From assembly GCF_000371805.1 (NCBI RefSeq), contig NZ_AQUK01000001.1:818268-882267 (forward strand): a stretch of DNA of 64,000 nt, in the 5' to 3' direction. Both the position numbers and the translations under genes were made by a program. Of the stretch, positions 45,321 through 53,836 are shown in pieces. A model generated the notes under the pieces. It had not been told where the DNA came from. It searched no databases and saw nothing but the letters and a program-made list of their open reading frames with translations. Source of the DNA: Methanocaldococcus villosus KIN24-T80. GTDB taxonomy: Archaea; AGJL01; Methanococci; Methanococcales; Methanocaldococcaceae. Each line of letters opens with the position of its first letter. The stretch's first letter is position 1.

Positions 45321-45833
45321 CTATTTTGTTTTTTCATTCTTTATAATCTTAACACAGTCATATAAATCTTTTGCAATAAAATCAGCCTCAGTTTTTTCAT
45401 TATCATATAAAATCCTTATTGTTTTACATCCAACACTCTTTCCACAAATTATGTCACTCTCACTATCTCCAATCATCCAACTTCTACTAAAGTCAATATT
45501 CCATTTTTCCTTGGCTTTTAAAAGCATGCCATTCTTTGGTTTTCTGCAATTACAAGTCCCATCCAAATGAGGACAATAAAAGATATCATCAATTTCAGGC
45601 AATAACTTAAGCATATAATTATGAACAACTTTTAAATCTTCCTCTGTCATAATGCCCTTAGCAATCCCTTGCTGATTGGTTACAACTATTAACAAATAAC
45701 CCATATTTTTAAATTCAATTAACGCTTCTCTAACTTTTGGTAGTAATTCAAACTCCTCTATTTTTTTAACATAATCTCCAATTAATCTTTTATTAATAAC
45801 CCCATCTCTATCAAGAAATATTGCCCTATTCAA
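45321..45833 (-). CDS. gmhB: D-glycero-D-manno-heptose 1,7-bisphosphate phosphatase-like (GmhB)
   Basis: A HAD-superfamily phosphatase of about 170 residues predicted to remove the 7-phosphate from heptose bisphosphate. FLDRDGVINKR carries the nucleophile and general acid Asp residues (about residues 8 and 10). VVTNQQGIAKG, the zinc-binding CPHLDGTCNCRKP loop typical of GmhB/HisB-N, and MIGDSESDI follow. TTG 45833 with GGTGATAAAG upstream is the best start; earlier starts at 45872 and 45860 lie inside the kinase gene. Confidence 0.9.
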   Translation of the reverse strand: MNRAIFLDRDGVINKRLIGDYVKKIEEFELLPKVREALIEFKNMGYLLIVVTNQQGIAKGIMTEEDLKVVHNYMLKLLPEIDDIFYCPHLDGTCNCRKPKNGMLLKAKEKWNIDFSRSWMIGDSESDIICGKSVGCKTIRILYDNEKTEADFIAKDLYDCVKIIKNEKTK

Positions 45834-45849
45834 CTTTATCACCAAAAAT

Positions 45850-46764
45850 TTACTTATCATTAAACAACTCATCTAAGCTAATTGTTGCAGTTCCAACCTT
45901 TCCAACAACAATTGAACTTGCTTTATTTGCCAATTTAACCGCATCAACTAAATCATAACCTTTGTCTAAAGCATAAGCCAAAACAGCAATAAATGTATCC
46001 CCTGCTCCCGAAACATCATGAACTTCTTTAACCTTTGTAGAGATGTGGTAGACTTCTCCATTAAGAGTTACCAATGTAGAACCCTTTTCACTTCTTGTGA
46101 TGACGAAATTTGAGTTAAATTCCTCAACCAACTCCAAACCTATCTTTTCTATGATATTATCTTTGTTTTCTATCTCTCTTCCAATAATTTGGGAAGTCTC
46201 TTTTAGATTTGGTTTTATTAAATAAACGTCCTTATAAAATTCTATGTTTTTTGGTTTAGGATCTACTAGAATTTTCCCTTTAAATTCTTTTTTAATTTTT
46301 TCCATAAGTTCTTTTGTTATGAGGCCTTTTGCATAATCGGAAATTATCAATATATTTGATTTACTGTTGAGTCTTTTAATTTTATCTAAAATTTTGTTTG
46401 AAATTTCTTCATTTATTGGATATATTTTTTCATAATCCACCCTAAGAAGTTGTTGATTGTACCCGATAGCTACAAATCTATGCTTCACTATTGTAGGCCT
46501 CCCATCTGATATAAAATAATATTTGATGCCATTTTCATTACACAGTTTTTCAATACACTTCCCAAATTCATCTCTATTAATGATGCTTATTAAAAATACA
46601 TCATGCTTTAAAGAGGCAATATTATTTGCAACGTTTCCTGCTCCTCCAAGTGTATATTTTTCTTCAATCGCATTTAATACTGGAACTGGTGCTTCAGGGC
46701 TTATTCTTTCAACATTTCCATATGTGTATTTATCGAGCATCACCTCTCCTAAAACCACTATCAT
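45850..46764 (-). CDS. hldA: D-glycero-beta-D-manno-heptose 7-phosphate kinase (HldE N-domain homologue)
   Basis: A PfkB-family sugar kinase of 304 residues that should phosphorylate heptose 7-phosphate at C1. The family-specific N-terminus VLGEVMLDKYTYGNVERISPEAPVPVL, LGGAGNVANNIASL and the catalytic HDVSGAGDTFIAVLAYAL are present. In many bacteria this is the N-terminal half of bifunctional HldE; here it is a separate gene 4 bp after the nucleotidyltransferase gene. Start follows GGTGAAAGG. Confidence 0.92.
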   Translation of the reverse strand: MIVVLGEVMLDKYTYGNVERISPEAPVPVLNAIEEKYTLGGAGNVANNIASLKHDVFLISIINRDEFGKCIEKLCNENGIKYYFISDGRPTIVKHRFVAIGYNQQLLRVDYEKIYPINEEISNKILDKIKRLNSKSNILIISDYAKGLITKELMEKIKKEFKGKILVDPKPKNIEFYKDVYLIKPNLKETSQIIGREIENKDNIIEKIGLELVEEFNSNFVITRSEKGSTLVTLNGEVYHISTKVKEVHDVSGAGDTFIAVLAYALDKGYDLVDAVKLANKASSIVVGKVGTATISLDELFNDK

Positions 46765-46768
46765 CCTT

Positions 46769-47242
46769 TCACCTATATCTTTCTAAGATCCATTCTATTA
46801 TATTTGTTGTTGAAAAACCCTCAATTAGTGGGATTATTTTTACTTCCCCACCGTAACTTTTAACAACCTCTGCCTCTGGTAAATCTTCCTCTTTGTAATC
46901 CCCACCTTTTACATGGATGTGGGGTTTTATTATTTTTATCAATTCAATTGGGCTGTCTTCATCAAAAGGGACTACAAAATCTACTGGTTTTAGATTATCC
47001 AAAACATAAGCCCTTGAGTATAGTGGGATTATAGGGCGTTTTTCTCCTTTTATTTTTTTAATAGATTCATCTGAATTTATTCCTACTATCAAAACATCTC
47101 CTAATTTTTTTGCTTTATTTAAATACTCTACATGCCCCCTATGAATTATATCAAAACATCCATTTGTAAAGACTATTTTTAAATTTTGGCTTTTTAACTC
47201 TCTAATTATGTCTTTTAACAATGTTCTATTTTTAATTATCAT
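46769..47242 (-). CDS. hldC: D-glycero-beta-D-manno-heptose 1-phosphate adenylyltransferase (HldE C-domain homologue)
   Basis: A 157-residue nucleotidyltransferase that should form ADP-heptose from heptose 1-phosphate and ATP. VFTNGCFDIIHRGHVEYL has the HxGH motif (34-37), followed by VGINSDESIKKIKGEKRPI, the HldE-typical VPFDEDSPIELIKIIKPHIHVKGGDY, and the C-terminal EGFSTTNII. ADP specificity is inferred from the HldE-like sequence and from HldD in the same cluster. Confidence 0.92.
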   Translation of the reverse strand: MIIKNRTLLKDIIRELKSQNLKIVFTNGCFDIIHRGHVEYLNKAKKLGDVLIVGINSDESIKKIKGEKRPIIPLYSRAYVLDNLKPVDFVVPFDEDSPIELIKIIKPHIHVKGGDYKEEDLPEAEVVKSYGGEVKIIPLIEGFSTTNIIEWILERYR

Positions 47243-47295
47243 ATTATCCCTTATCTTTAAAAATTTTACAATGTTAAATTTTAAAATAATTTAAT

Positions 47296-47853
47296 CTACA
47301 TGAACAATCTTTTCTCAACTTCTTCACAAATCACATGGTATATTGTTAAATGGCATTCTTGTATCCTTGCTGTATCATTAGATGGAACTACCAATGCCAA
47401 ATCAACAATATCTTTTAACTTACCCCCTCCTTTTCCCAACAAACCAATTGTATAAATGCCCATTTCTTTGGCTTTATTGACCGCTCTTATAACATTCTTT
47501 GAATTCCCACTTGTAGATATTCCAACTAAAACATCACCCTTTTTACCCAATGCCTCAACTTGTCTCTCAAAAATCATCTCAAACCCATAATCATTTCCAA
47601 TTGCTGTTAAAATAGATGTGTCTGTTGTTAATGCAATTGCAGGCAATCCTTTTCTTTCTAACTTGAACCTTCCAACAATCTCGGCAGCAAAGTGCTGAGC
47701 ATCTGCTGCACTACCTCCATTTCCACAAATTAAGATTTTATTACCATTTTTTAATACTCTTACTATTATTTCAATGGATTTTTTTAAATTTTCTTCATTT
47801 TCTTCAATAAATTTTAACTTAACCTTTGCACTTTCTTCAAAATACTCTTTCAT
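47296..47853 (-). CDS. gmhA: Sedoheptulose 7-phosphate isomerase
   Basis: Converts sedoheptulose 7-phosphate to D-glycero-D-manno-heptose 7-phosphate, the first committed heptose step. A 185-residue SIS-domain protein with [19 protein letters not shown] (active-site His54 and Glu58), [17 protein letters not shown] and [15 protein letters not shown], ending with the [13 protein letters not shown] helix. Full length. Start after GGTGATCTT. It heads the minus-strand heptose operon. Confidence 0.95.
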   Translation of the reverse strand: MKEYFEESAKVKLKFIEENEENLKKSIEIIVRVLKNGNKILICGNGGSAADAQHFAAEIVGRFKLERKGLPAIALTTDTSILTAIGNDYGFEMIFERQVEALGKKGDVLVGISTSGNSKNVIRAVNKAKEMGIYTIGLLGKGGGKLKDIVDLALVVPSNDTARIQECHLTIYHVICEEVEKRLFM

Positions 47854-48118
47854 AAGATCACCTAACTTAAATTTAAATTTATATCTATCTTTTCCAACTT
47901 TGAAGTATATATATTTTAATTCTTCTACTCATTTTTTGATTGTTAGAACTTCAAGTTCATCTTCATACGAATTATAAATGGTTTTGAATTTATTTTATTC
48001 ACTATTTCTTAGGCTTATCCATCCCGCATGTACTGAAAAATTTATCCAAAGTCATATGCTTGGTGTAAGCTTTTTCAATTCTTAATTGAATTATTTCAAA
48101 ATATTTTTCCAGCATTAT
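47854..48118 (-). promoter_or_regulatory. Spacer with the heptose-operon promoter and gene remnants
   Basis: 265 bp. A minus-strand TATA-like AATATATATA (47906-47915) lies about 53-62 bp before the gmhA start. A 37-codon frame (48002-48115, MLEKYFEIIQLRIEKAYTKH...) begins 3 bp after the CARF-gene stop and has no good ribosome site. Between them a frame reading YNSYEDELEVLTIKK, a TGA, then [18 protein letters not shown] looks like an unidentified decayed gene. Confidence 0.4.
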
Positions 48119-49093
48119 TTAAATATAATTTAGCAACATTTTCCCTTTCTCATTTACTTTAATATATCTTGACCTTCCTATTTTCTCATCCACTATTAAC
48201 TCAAATTCCTTAAGTTTTTCTATAACATTCTTATTAACCCAGACAAGATCACTTTGTGGAGTTTTATTTTCTGAGAATTTTGTTCTATTTCTCCAATTGA
48301 CAATCTTATTTAGCTCCTCTTTATCATCCTCAACTATCTCTAATAATTTTTGAATAGTTCTTCTATATCTCTTAATTCTAATTCTTGATGGATCTGAGTC
48401 TATATGTTCAACAGCTTTAATTAATCTCATTATACTCTCTTCATTATTTAAATTTACATCTAAAAACTCTTCCCTTGTTAAGATGCTTAACTCCTTTATA
48501 GTTAATCCCCTATCTCCTGCCCTATTAATGAATTTTAAAAATATCAACAACTCTTCCTTTGGGAGGCTTATATTAAATGGGTAAATTAACACTACATCTT
48601 TAACTCCAAAACTTCTTGGGAGATATTTATACTCTTCCCTCAACTTTTCACATTCTTCATCACTCAAACTATCTAATAGTTTTTTTGGAATTACATAATA
48701 TGGAATTATTTTTGAGTTTTCTCTATTTAAAATCATTGCACATGTTATTCCAGCAATGCATCCAATTGTAGAGCCAGAGGAGACATTTATATAAAATTTA
48801 ACCTCTTCAAATTCCTTTCTTTCTTTATTTATTGCATATTTTATTTTCTTAACAATTTCATCTAAATTAAATATATTAGCCTCAAGGATTTCATAATCAA
48901 TTTTATTTTTCTCAAATCTCTCTTTAATCATATTTTTAAATGCTTTTCCCCTTTCTGAATCTTCTTCATCTGGCATACAAATTAAATAAACTTTTTCAGC
49001 CCTTCTTTTAATTGGAACTTCAGTGATTCTATCAACTTCATATCCTTGAACTGCTATATGAACTCCTCCTCTGATTTTATTTAACTTATTCAT
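48119..49093 (-). CDS. CARF-domain winged-helix regulator (DUF6293/HFX_2341-like)
   Basis: About 324 residues. The N-terminal half resembles the CARF/Csa3-type sensor fold: GGVHIAVQGYEVDRITEVPI, AEKVYLICMPDEE and FYINVSSGSTIGCIAGITCAM, the last being the likely cyclic-nucleotide pocket. The C-terminal half has a winged-helix region (LTIKELSILTREEFLDV; later VIEKLKEFELIVDEKIGRSR). Family knowledge suggests control by cyclic oligoadenylate or another dinucleotide; no CRISPR genes are adjacent. ATG 49093 with GGTGAAACA is the start. Confidence 0.8.
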   Translation of the reverse strand: MNKLNKIRGGVHIAVQGYEVDRITEVPIKRRAEKVYLICMPDEEDSERGKAFKNMIKERFEKNKIDYEILEANIFNLDEIVKKIKYAINKERKEFEEVKFYINVSSGSTIGCIAGITCAMILNRENSKIIPYYVIPKKLLDSLSDEECEKLREEYKYLPRSFGVKDVVLIYPFNISLPKEELLIFLKFINRAGDRGLTIKELSILTREEFLDVNLNNEESIMRLIKAVEHIDSDPSRIRIKRYRRTIQKLLEIVEDDKEELNKIVNWRNRTKFSENKTPQSDLVWVNKNVIEKLKEFELIVDEKIGRSRYIKVNEKGKMLLNYI

Positions 49094-49119
49094 TGTTTCA
49101 CCACAGAAATAATTAAGAA

Positions 49120-49142
49120 TAGTAAGTATGGTAAGCTTACTA
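49120..49142. promoter_or_regulatory. Inverted-repeat operator candidate
   Basis: TAGTAAG (49120-49126) and CTTACTA (49136-49142) form a 7-bp inverted repeat, and the overlapping GTAAGCTTAC (49131-49140) is a perfect 10-bp palindrome. They lie in the 114-bp divergent spacer between the CARF regulator and the GGCT-like gene, where an autoregulatory binding site would be expected. Confidence 0.4.
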
Positions 49143-49207
49143 ATATAGTGAATATTATATTTTATATATTTCACCATATATTTTTTGACATTTAAAATGG
49201 TGAAATT

Positions 49208-49570
49208 ATGCAATATATCTTCGTCTATGGAACTTTAAGGAGAGGTTTTTGGAATAATAAGTTATTAAAAAACTCAAAATTCATTGGAAAAGGTAGAACT
49301 AAAGAAAAATATGCTATGTATGCTGATATAATCCCCTATGTTGTGGAAGATGAGAAGGTGTCTCATATAGTTGGGGAGGTTTATGAGGTTGATGAAGAGA
49401 TCTTAAAAAAGATAGATGCTCTTGAAGATCATCCTCATTGCTATAGAAGAAAGAAAGTCCCAATAATCTTAGAAAATGGGGAAGAGATAGAGGCTTGGCT
49501 ATACTTCTATCCTGAACCTTATGGAATTTTAGTAAAATCTGGGGATTATAAAGATTACTATGAGGGGTAA
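49208..49570 (+). CDS. Gamma-glutamylcyclotransferase-fold (AIG2-like) protein
   Basis: 120 residues with the fold's signature N-terminus IFVYGTLRRGFWNNKLL, then VVGEVYEVDEEILKKIDALE (here with IVGEV) carrying the catalytic Glu position, and DHPHCYRRKKVPI. Could act on gamma-glutamyl amines or peptides; the natural substrate is unknown. Start after GGTGAAATT. It is followed 2 bp later by a class II amidotransferase gene, so they may process the same gamma-glutamyl compound. Confidence 0.87.
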   Translation: MQYIFVYGTLRRGFWNNKLLKNSKFIGKGRTKEKYAMYADIIPYVVEDEKVSHIVGEVYEVDEEILKKIDALEDHPHCYRRKKVPIILENGEEIEAWLYFYPEPYGILVKSGDYKDYYEG

Positions 49571-49572
49571 AT

Positions 49573-50616
49573 ATGTGTGAATTATTGGGAATTTGTTTTA
49601 ATAAGAAAGTTAATGTTAGATTATCTCTGAATAGCTTTAAGCAGAGAAGTGATATGCACCCAAATGGTTGGGGGATTGCATTCTATCCAGATGAGTTTGT
49701 TAGAGTAATAAAAGAGCCAATTAAAATGAATGATGCTTTATTGGCTAATTGTATTAGATGGATTAATATAAAATCAAAGATATTCATTGCCCATATAAGG
49801 AAAGCTAGTGCTGGAAAAGTGTCTTATGTCAATACACATCCATTTGTTAGAAAACTAGATGATAAAGAAATAGTTTTTGCCCATAATGGCACTTTATATG
49901 ATTATTGGGATTTAGAACTTGATGAATTCTACCCAATCGGAGAAACAGATTCAGAATATGCATTCTGCTATTTGTTGTCCCAAATTAAAAATAATAAAAT
50001 TAATTATGGAGAAGGATTTGACGCTCTATTAGATATACTTTATGAGATTAACTCTTGTGGTCCATTTAATTGCCTGTTTTCTGATGGGGAATATTTGTTT
50101 GCTTATAAAGATTATGAAGGAAAAAGAGATTTATATTTCTTAAAGAGAACACCACCATATAAACCAATTAAATTAATAGATGAAGATTATACTGTAAATT
50201 TAGGGGATATAAAAAATCCAAAAGAAGAAGGATTCATAATAGCAACAAATCCACTAACTAATGAAAATTGGCAACATTTTAAGAATGGGGAGCTTATAGT
50301 GTTTAAAAATTGGGAAATGATTTATTCCAATAAGAGATTGAGTGATTTGGAATTGAAAATATTAAAGATTCTTAGAGAAAGTCCACACAGGGTTAGTTTA
50401 AGAGATATTATTAAAAATCTTAATGATTTACCTAAAAATATTGAGTATGATGAGTCTGTTGTAAAAATTGGGATTAGAAGTTTGTTAGATAAAGAGTATA
50501 TTAAGCAAGATGGTAGAGATACTGTTAATTGGGATGATTTGGAGGCAACATTTTATACTAAACCAAAGAGGAGGGCAGAGATTGATAAAAAACTTAAGGA
50601 GTTGAGATGGTTATAA
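49573..50616 (+). CDS. Class II glutamine amidotransferase with C-terminal winged helix
   Basis: 347 residues. After Met removal Cys2 would be the N-terminal nucleophile (MCELLGICFNKKVN), with RSDMHPNGWGIAFY, FIAHIRKASAG, THPFVRKL and FAHNGTLYDYW as in YafJ/EgtC-type amidohydrolases. From about residue 255 a helix-turn-helix-like domain is added (LSDLELKILKILRESPHRVSL), which is unusual and hints at a DNA-binding or regulatory role. Likely co-transcribed with the GGCT-fold gene and upstream of mcrB. Confidence 0.8.
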   Translation: MCELLGICFNKKVNVRLSLNSFKQRSDMHPNGWGIAFYPDEFVRVIKEPIKMNDALLANCIRWINIKSKIFIAHIRKASAGKVSYVNTHPFVRKLDDKEIVFAHNGTLYDYWDLELDEFYPIGETDSEYAFCYLLSQIKNNKINYGEGFDALLDILYEINSCGPFNCLFSDGEYLFAYKDYEGKRDLYFLKRTPPYKPIKLIDEDYTVNLGDIKNPKEEGFIIATNPLTNENWQHFKNGELIVFKNWEMIYSNKRLSDLELKILKILRESPHRVSLRDIIKNLNDLPKNIEYDESVVKIGIRSLLDKEYIKQDGRDTVNWDDLEATFYTKPKRRAEIDKKLKELRWL

Positions 50617-50654
50617 TTTATCTATATAAATTAAAATCTACTAAAGGTGATGTT

Positions 50655-50843
50655 ATGATAAATGAAGAAAAATTCAAAGAAATTATAAAGAAAATGAGAG
50701 ATAAATATGTAAATATGTGGGAAAAAGAGAAAGATGAAATTATTAAAAATATTGAGGATGCTAAGAAAATACTTTTAGATTCTTTAGAGTTTAATACTAT
50801 TTTAACTGATGAAGAAATTGAAAAAAATCAAAAAATCAGTTAA
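50655..50843 (+). CDS. Probable N-terminal part of the McrB-like protein, out of frame
   Basis: A 62-residue helical, Lys/Glu-rich frame starting at ATG 50655, which has a perfect GGTGATGTT site. It ends just after an A7 run (50821-50827). The downstream McrB frame begins here without any ribosome site of its own. Removing one A would read ...TDEEIEK-IKKSVKSIDLF and fuse the two frames. So this is likely the true start of the mcrB gene, split by a single-base indel or joined by frameshifting. Confidence 0.6.
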   Translation: MINEEKFKEIIKKMRDKYVNMWEKEKDEIIKNIEDAKKILLDSLEFNTILTDEEIEKNQKIS

Positions 50844-53826
50844 AAGTATAGATTTATTTAAAAGTCCAATACTAAAATCGTATTTAAATTCTGAGTCTGT
50901 CAATAATGAATTAATCAGAAAATTACTAAAAGAAATTGTTCTTAAGACAAATAATGATAATTTCAATAATATGATAGATAATTTTGGAAATAAAATTAAA
51001 GAAATACTTAATAATAGTGAAATTAAAGAAGTTGGAACTACCATATTATCAATTTTAGCAACAATTTTGAATTATAAGTGTTATATGCCCATCCATAAAA
51101 AAACTGTTTCAGAAGCTCTTAGAAAAGATATTAACATAAATATATTTTGGGGAATACATTGTAAAAATATAGAAGATTTTAAGCAATTTATGAAAACTAC
51201 TAATAAAATTAGAGAAGAGCTTGGAATTGATTCAATGCTTGAAGTTGCTTATTATTTATCAAAATTTGAGGGAGGTGAGAACATGACAGTTAAAGTTATA
51301 GAAAATAAAATACCAGAATTAGAAAAAAGGTTAAGACTTTGGAAAAACTTTGTTAATTTTGTAGGTAAAAGGTATCTACCACATTATGACTTAACTTCTG
51401 AATCTAATTGGTTAAAGATTATAGAAAAAATCAAAAACATTGTTGAAAAACTGGAAGTTGGTGAGGAAAATACAGAGGAACTTATTAAAAAATTGTTCAT
51501 TTACCAAGATAAAGATTGTGGATGGAAATTAATATTTGCGGGCGGAAATGTTGGAGTATTTAAGGGGTTTATAAGCAACGCACCCGAAGAACAACTTAAA
51601 AAATTTGTAGATATTATTATTGAAGTAAAAAACTCTAATGAATTCAAAGATGAATGGATAAATAAAACATACAATTTAATTTGCGAATTTAATAGACAAG
51701 GGGTTGAAAATTATGGGGAGTCAAAATTAAAAAAACAATTATACAATATCTTTGGTGAATTATACGGAAAATTGCATATTGAAAGAGAACCAATTATGAA
51801 TACTTGTTCTCGAAACATTTTAAAAGAGTTTTATGACTTTGGGGAATATAATTACAATGAATTTAAAGAAGCATTTGAAATGTTAAAGCAAAAATATAAA
51901 GAAATTGTAGGAAAATTATCAGAATTTTCAAATGGGTTTATAAATTTAGAAATCGACATAATGTTTAACTTCTTTGATAAAACAAAAGTTTGGCTATTGG
52001 CTCCTGGAAAAAATGCAAAATACTTAGAGGAATTTTATAAAAATAATAAAATATTCATTGGTTGGGGAGATATTGGAAATTTATCCAAGCAAGATTTAAA
52101 TAACCCAGACGATATTAAAAAACTTATAATGGAAAAATATAGTGAAGAATATAACAAAGAACCAAGAGCAGCACATAAGATGTTATTTGACTTTTACAAA
52201 AATATGAATATAGGAGATATTGTTGTCTTAAGACGAGGTTTAAAGGAAGTTGTTGGGATTTGTAAAATAACTGGAGATTATAAATATTTAACTACTGATG
52301 TGCCCTCAGACTATAATCATTCAAGAAATGTAGAATTCATTTGGTTTAGTAAAAAAGGAGTTAAATTAGATTTTTCATTTACTCAAAGTGATACTCTACA
52401 AAAAATTGATAATTGGGATACATTTATAAAGATTTTTGAGAAAATATTAAATGAAGATAGTGATAAGGTCAAAAATAGTGAAGAAAATATTATTTCAAAA
52501 GAACTAAAAGAAAAAATAGACAAAATCTTAGAGAAAAAGGGGCAAATAATATTATATGGAGTTCCAGGGACAGGGAAAACATATTCAGCTTTAAAATATG
52601 TAGAGGGTAAAGGATATTATAAATTTATAACTTTCCATCAATCTTACTCCTATGAAGATTTTATAGAAGGATTTAAGCCAAAAACAACTGAAGATGGAAA
52701 TATAACTTATGAAGTAGAGGATGGAATATTTAAAAGATTATGTATTTTAGCAATTTGGGAAGTTTTGAAAGATAAAGAAGATATTAAAAAGGAAATAGAT
52801 TTAGATAGGTTGTTAGATAAAGCTTTAAAGGAATTTGAGGACAGATATCCTGTTGGTAGTGTATTAAAAACTAAAATGGGTAAAGAATTTGAGATAATAG
52901 ACTATAAGTATGAAGAAGACAGAATAAAAAGTATAAAAATAAAAATAGAAAGTAAAAACGAAAAATCTTTGGATAAATCAGATTTGGAGGAGATATTTAA
53001 AAAGGCCTTAATTGAAGGTTATGAAATTAAAGGACCGGGAGATATTAAAAAAATTAAAGATACTGGATTAAATTCTTACTACTTTGCTATGTATAGTGAA
53101 CTAAAAGAAATAATTAATAATATTGGCTATATTCAAGATGAAAACTCTCAATACAAATTAAGCTATGATGAAATAAAAGAAAAAGTCATTAAAAAACTTA
53201 AAGAGCATGAAGAAACAAAAAATGTCTTTAAAAAAGAAGATTTCCAAAATGCTAAAAAATACTACCTAATAATAGATGAAATAAACAGAGGGAATATCTC
53301 TAATATCTTAGGGGAGTTAATAACTCTCTTAGAGAAAGATAAGAGACTAAGTGAAGACAATGAAATTATTGTTGAGCTACCTTATTCAAAAGAGCTTTTT
53401 GCAGTCCCTCCAAATCTCTATATAATTGGGACTATGAACACTGCAGATAGGAGTATAGCATTATTAGATATTGCTTTGAGGAGAAGGTTTGGATTTTTGG
53501 AAATTGAGCCAAATTATGATTTAATAAATAAAGAAATTGAAGGAATTAATTTAAAAAAGTTATTAGAATCTCTAAATGAAAAACTCATGAAATTAAAAGA
53601 TAGAGATCATAGAATAGGGCATTCATATTTTTTAAATATTAAAGATCTTGAAGACTTAGAGTTTGTTTGGTATCATGAAATTATCCCACTATTGGAGGAG
53701 TATTTCTATGGAGATGTTGATGGATTAAAAGAAGTTCTTAAAGATTTTATTGAGAAAAAGGAAAACTCTTATGAAATAAAAAGGTTAACTGGAGAAGAGT
53801 TTAAAAATGCTATCAATAAGATATAA
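50809..53826 (+). CDS. mcrB: McrB-like AAA+ GTPase with PUA-like specificity domain
   Basis: The motor subunit of an McrBC-type, modification-dependent restriction system; 1005 residues. The N-terminal 390 residues are helical and unassigned. Residues about 394-540 (VWLLAPGKNAKYLEEFY, IGWGDIGNLSKQDL, GDIVVLRRGLKEVVGICKI) look like an EVE/PUA-type reader of modified bases. The AAA+ part follows: Walker A GVPGTGKT (about 584-591), FITFHQSYSYEDFIEGF, Walker B YYLIIDEINRGNISNILGEL (about 820), GTMNTADRSIALLDIALRRRF. The ATG at 50809 lacks a ribosome site; see the upstream frame. Confidence 0.88.
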   Translation: MKKLKKIKKSVKSIDLFKSPILKSYLNSESVNNELIRKLLKEIVLKTNNDNFNNMIDNFGNKIKEILNNSEIKEVGTTILSILATILNYKCYMPIHKKTVSEALRKDININIFWGIHCKNIEDFKQFMKTTNKIREELGIDSMLEVAYYLSKFEGGENMTVKVIENKIPELEKRLRLWKNFVNFVGKRYLPHYDLTSESNWLKIIEKIKNIVEKLEVGEENTEELIKKLFIYQDKDCGWKLIFAGGNVGVFKGFISNAPEEQLKKFVDIIIEVKNSNEFKDEWINKTYNLICEFNRQGVENYGESKLKKQLYNIFGELYGKLHIEREPIMNTCSRNILKEFYDFGEYNYNEFKEAFEMLKQKYKEIVGKLSEFSNGFINLEIDIMFNFFDKTKVWLLAPGKNAKYLEEFYKNNKIFIGWGDIGNLSKQDLNNPDDIKKLIMEKYSEEYNKEPRAAHKMLFDFYKNMNIGDIVVLRRGLKEVVGICKITGDYKYLTTDVPSDYNHSRNVEFIWFSKKGVKLDFSFTQSDTLQKIDNWDTFIKIFEKILNEDSDKVKNSEENIISKELKEKIDKILEKKGQIILYGVPGTGKTYSALKYVEGKGYYKFITFHQSYSYEDFIEGFKPKTTEDGNITYEVEDGIFKRLCILAIWEVLKDKEDIKKEIDLDRLLDKALKEFEDRYPVGSVLKTKMGKEFEIIDYKYEEDRIKSIKIKIESKNEKSLDKSDLEEIFKKALIEGYEIKGPGDIKKIKDTGLNSYYFAMYSELKEIINNIGYIQDENSQYKLSYDEIKEKVIKKLKEHEETKNVFKKEDFQNAKKYYLIIDEINRGNISNILGELITLLEKDKRLSEDNEIIVELPYSKELFAVPPNLYIIGTMNTADRSIALLDIALRRRFGFLEIEPNYDLINKEIEGINLKKLLESLNEKLMKLKDRDHRIGHSYFLNIKDLEDLEFVWYHEIIPLLEEYFYGDVDGLKEVLKDFIEKKENSYEIKRLTGEEFKNAINKI

Positions 53827-53836
53827 GTGATTATCT

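Noticed and set aside
47866-48000. In-frame TGA upstream of gmhA as a second selenocysteine codon
   Set aside because: The frame has no start with a ribosome site, no SECIS-like GAA/A hairpin follows, and it looks like decayed coding DNA.
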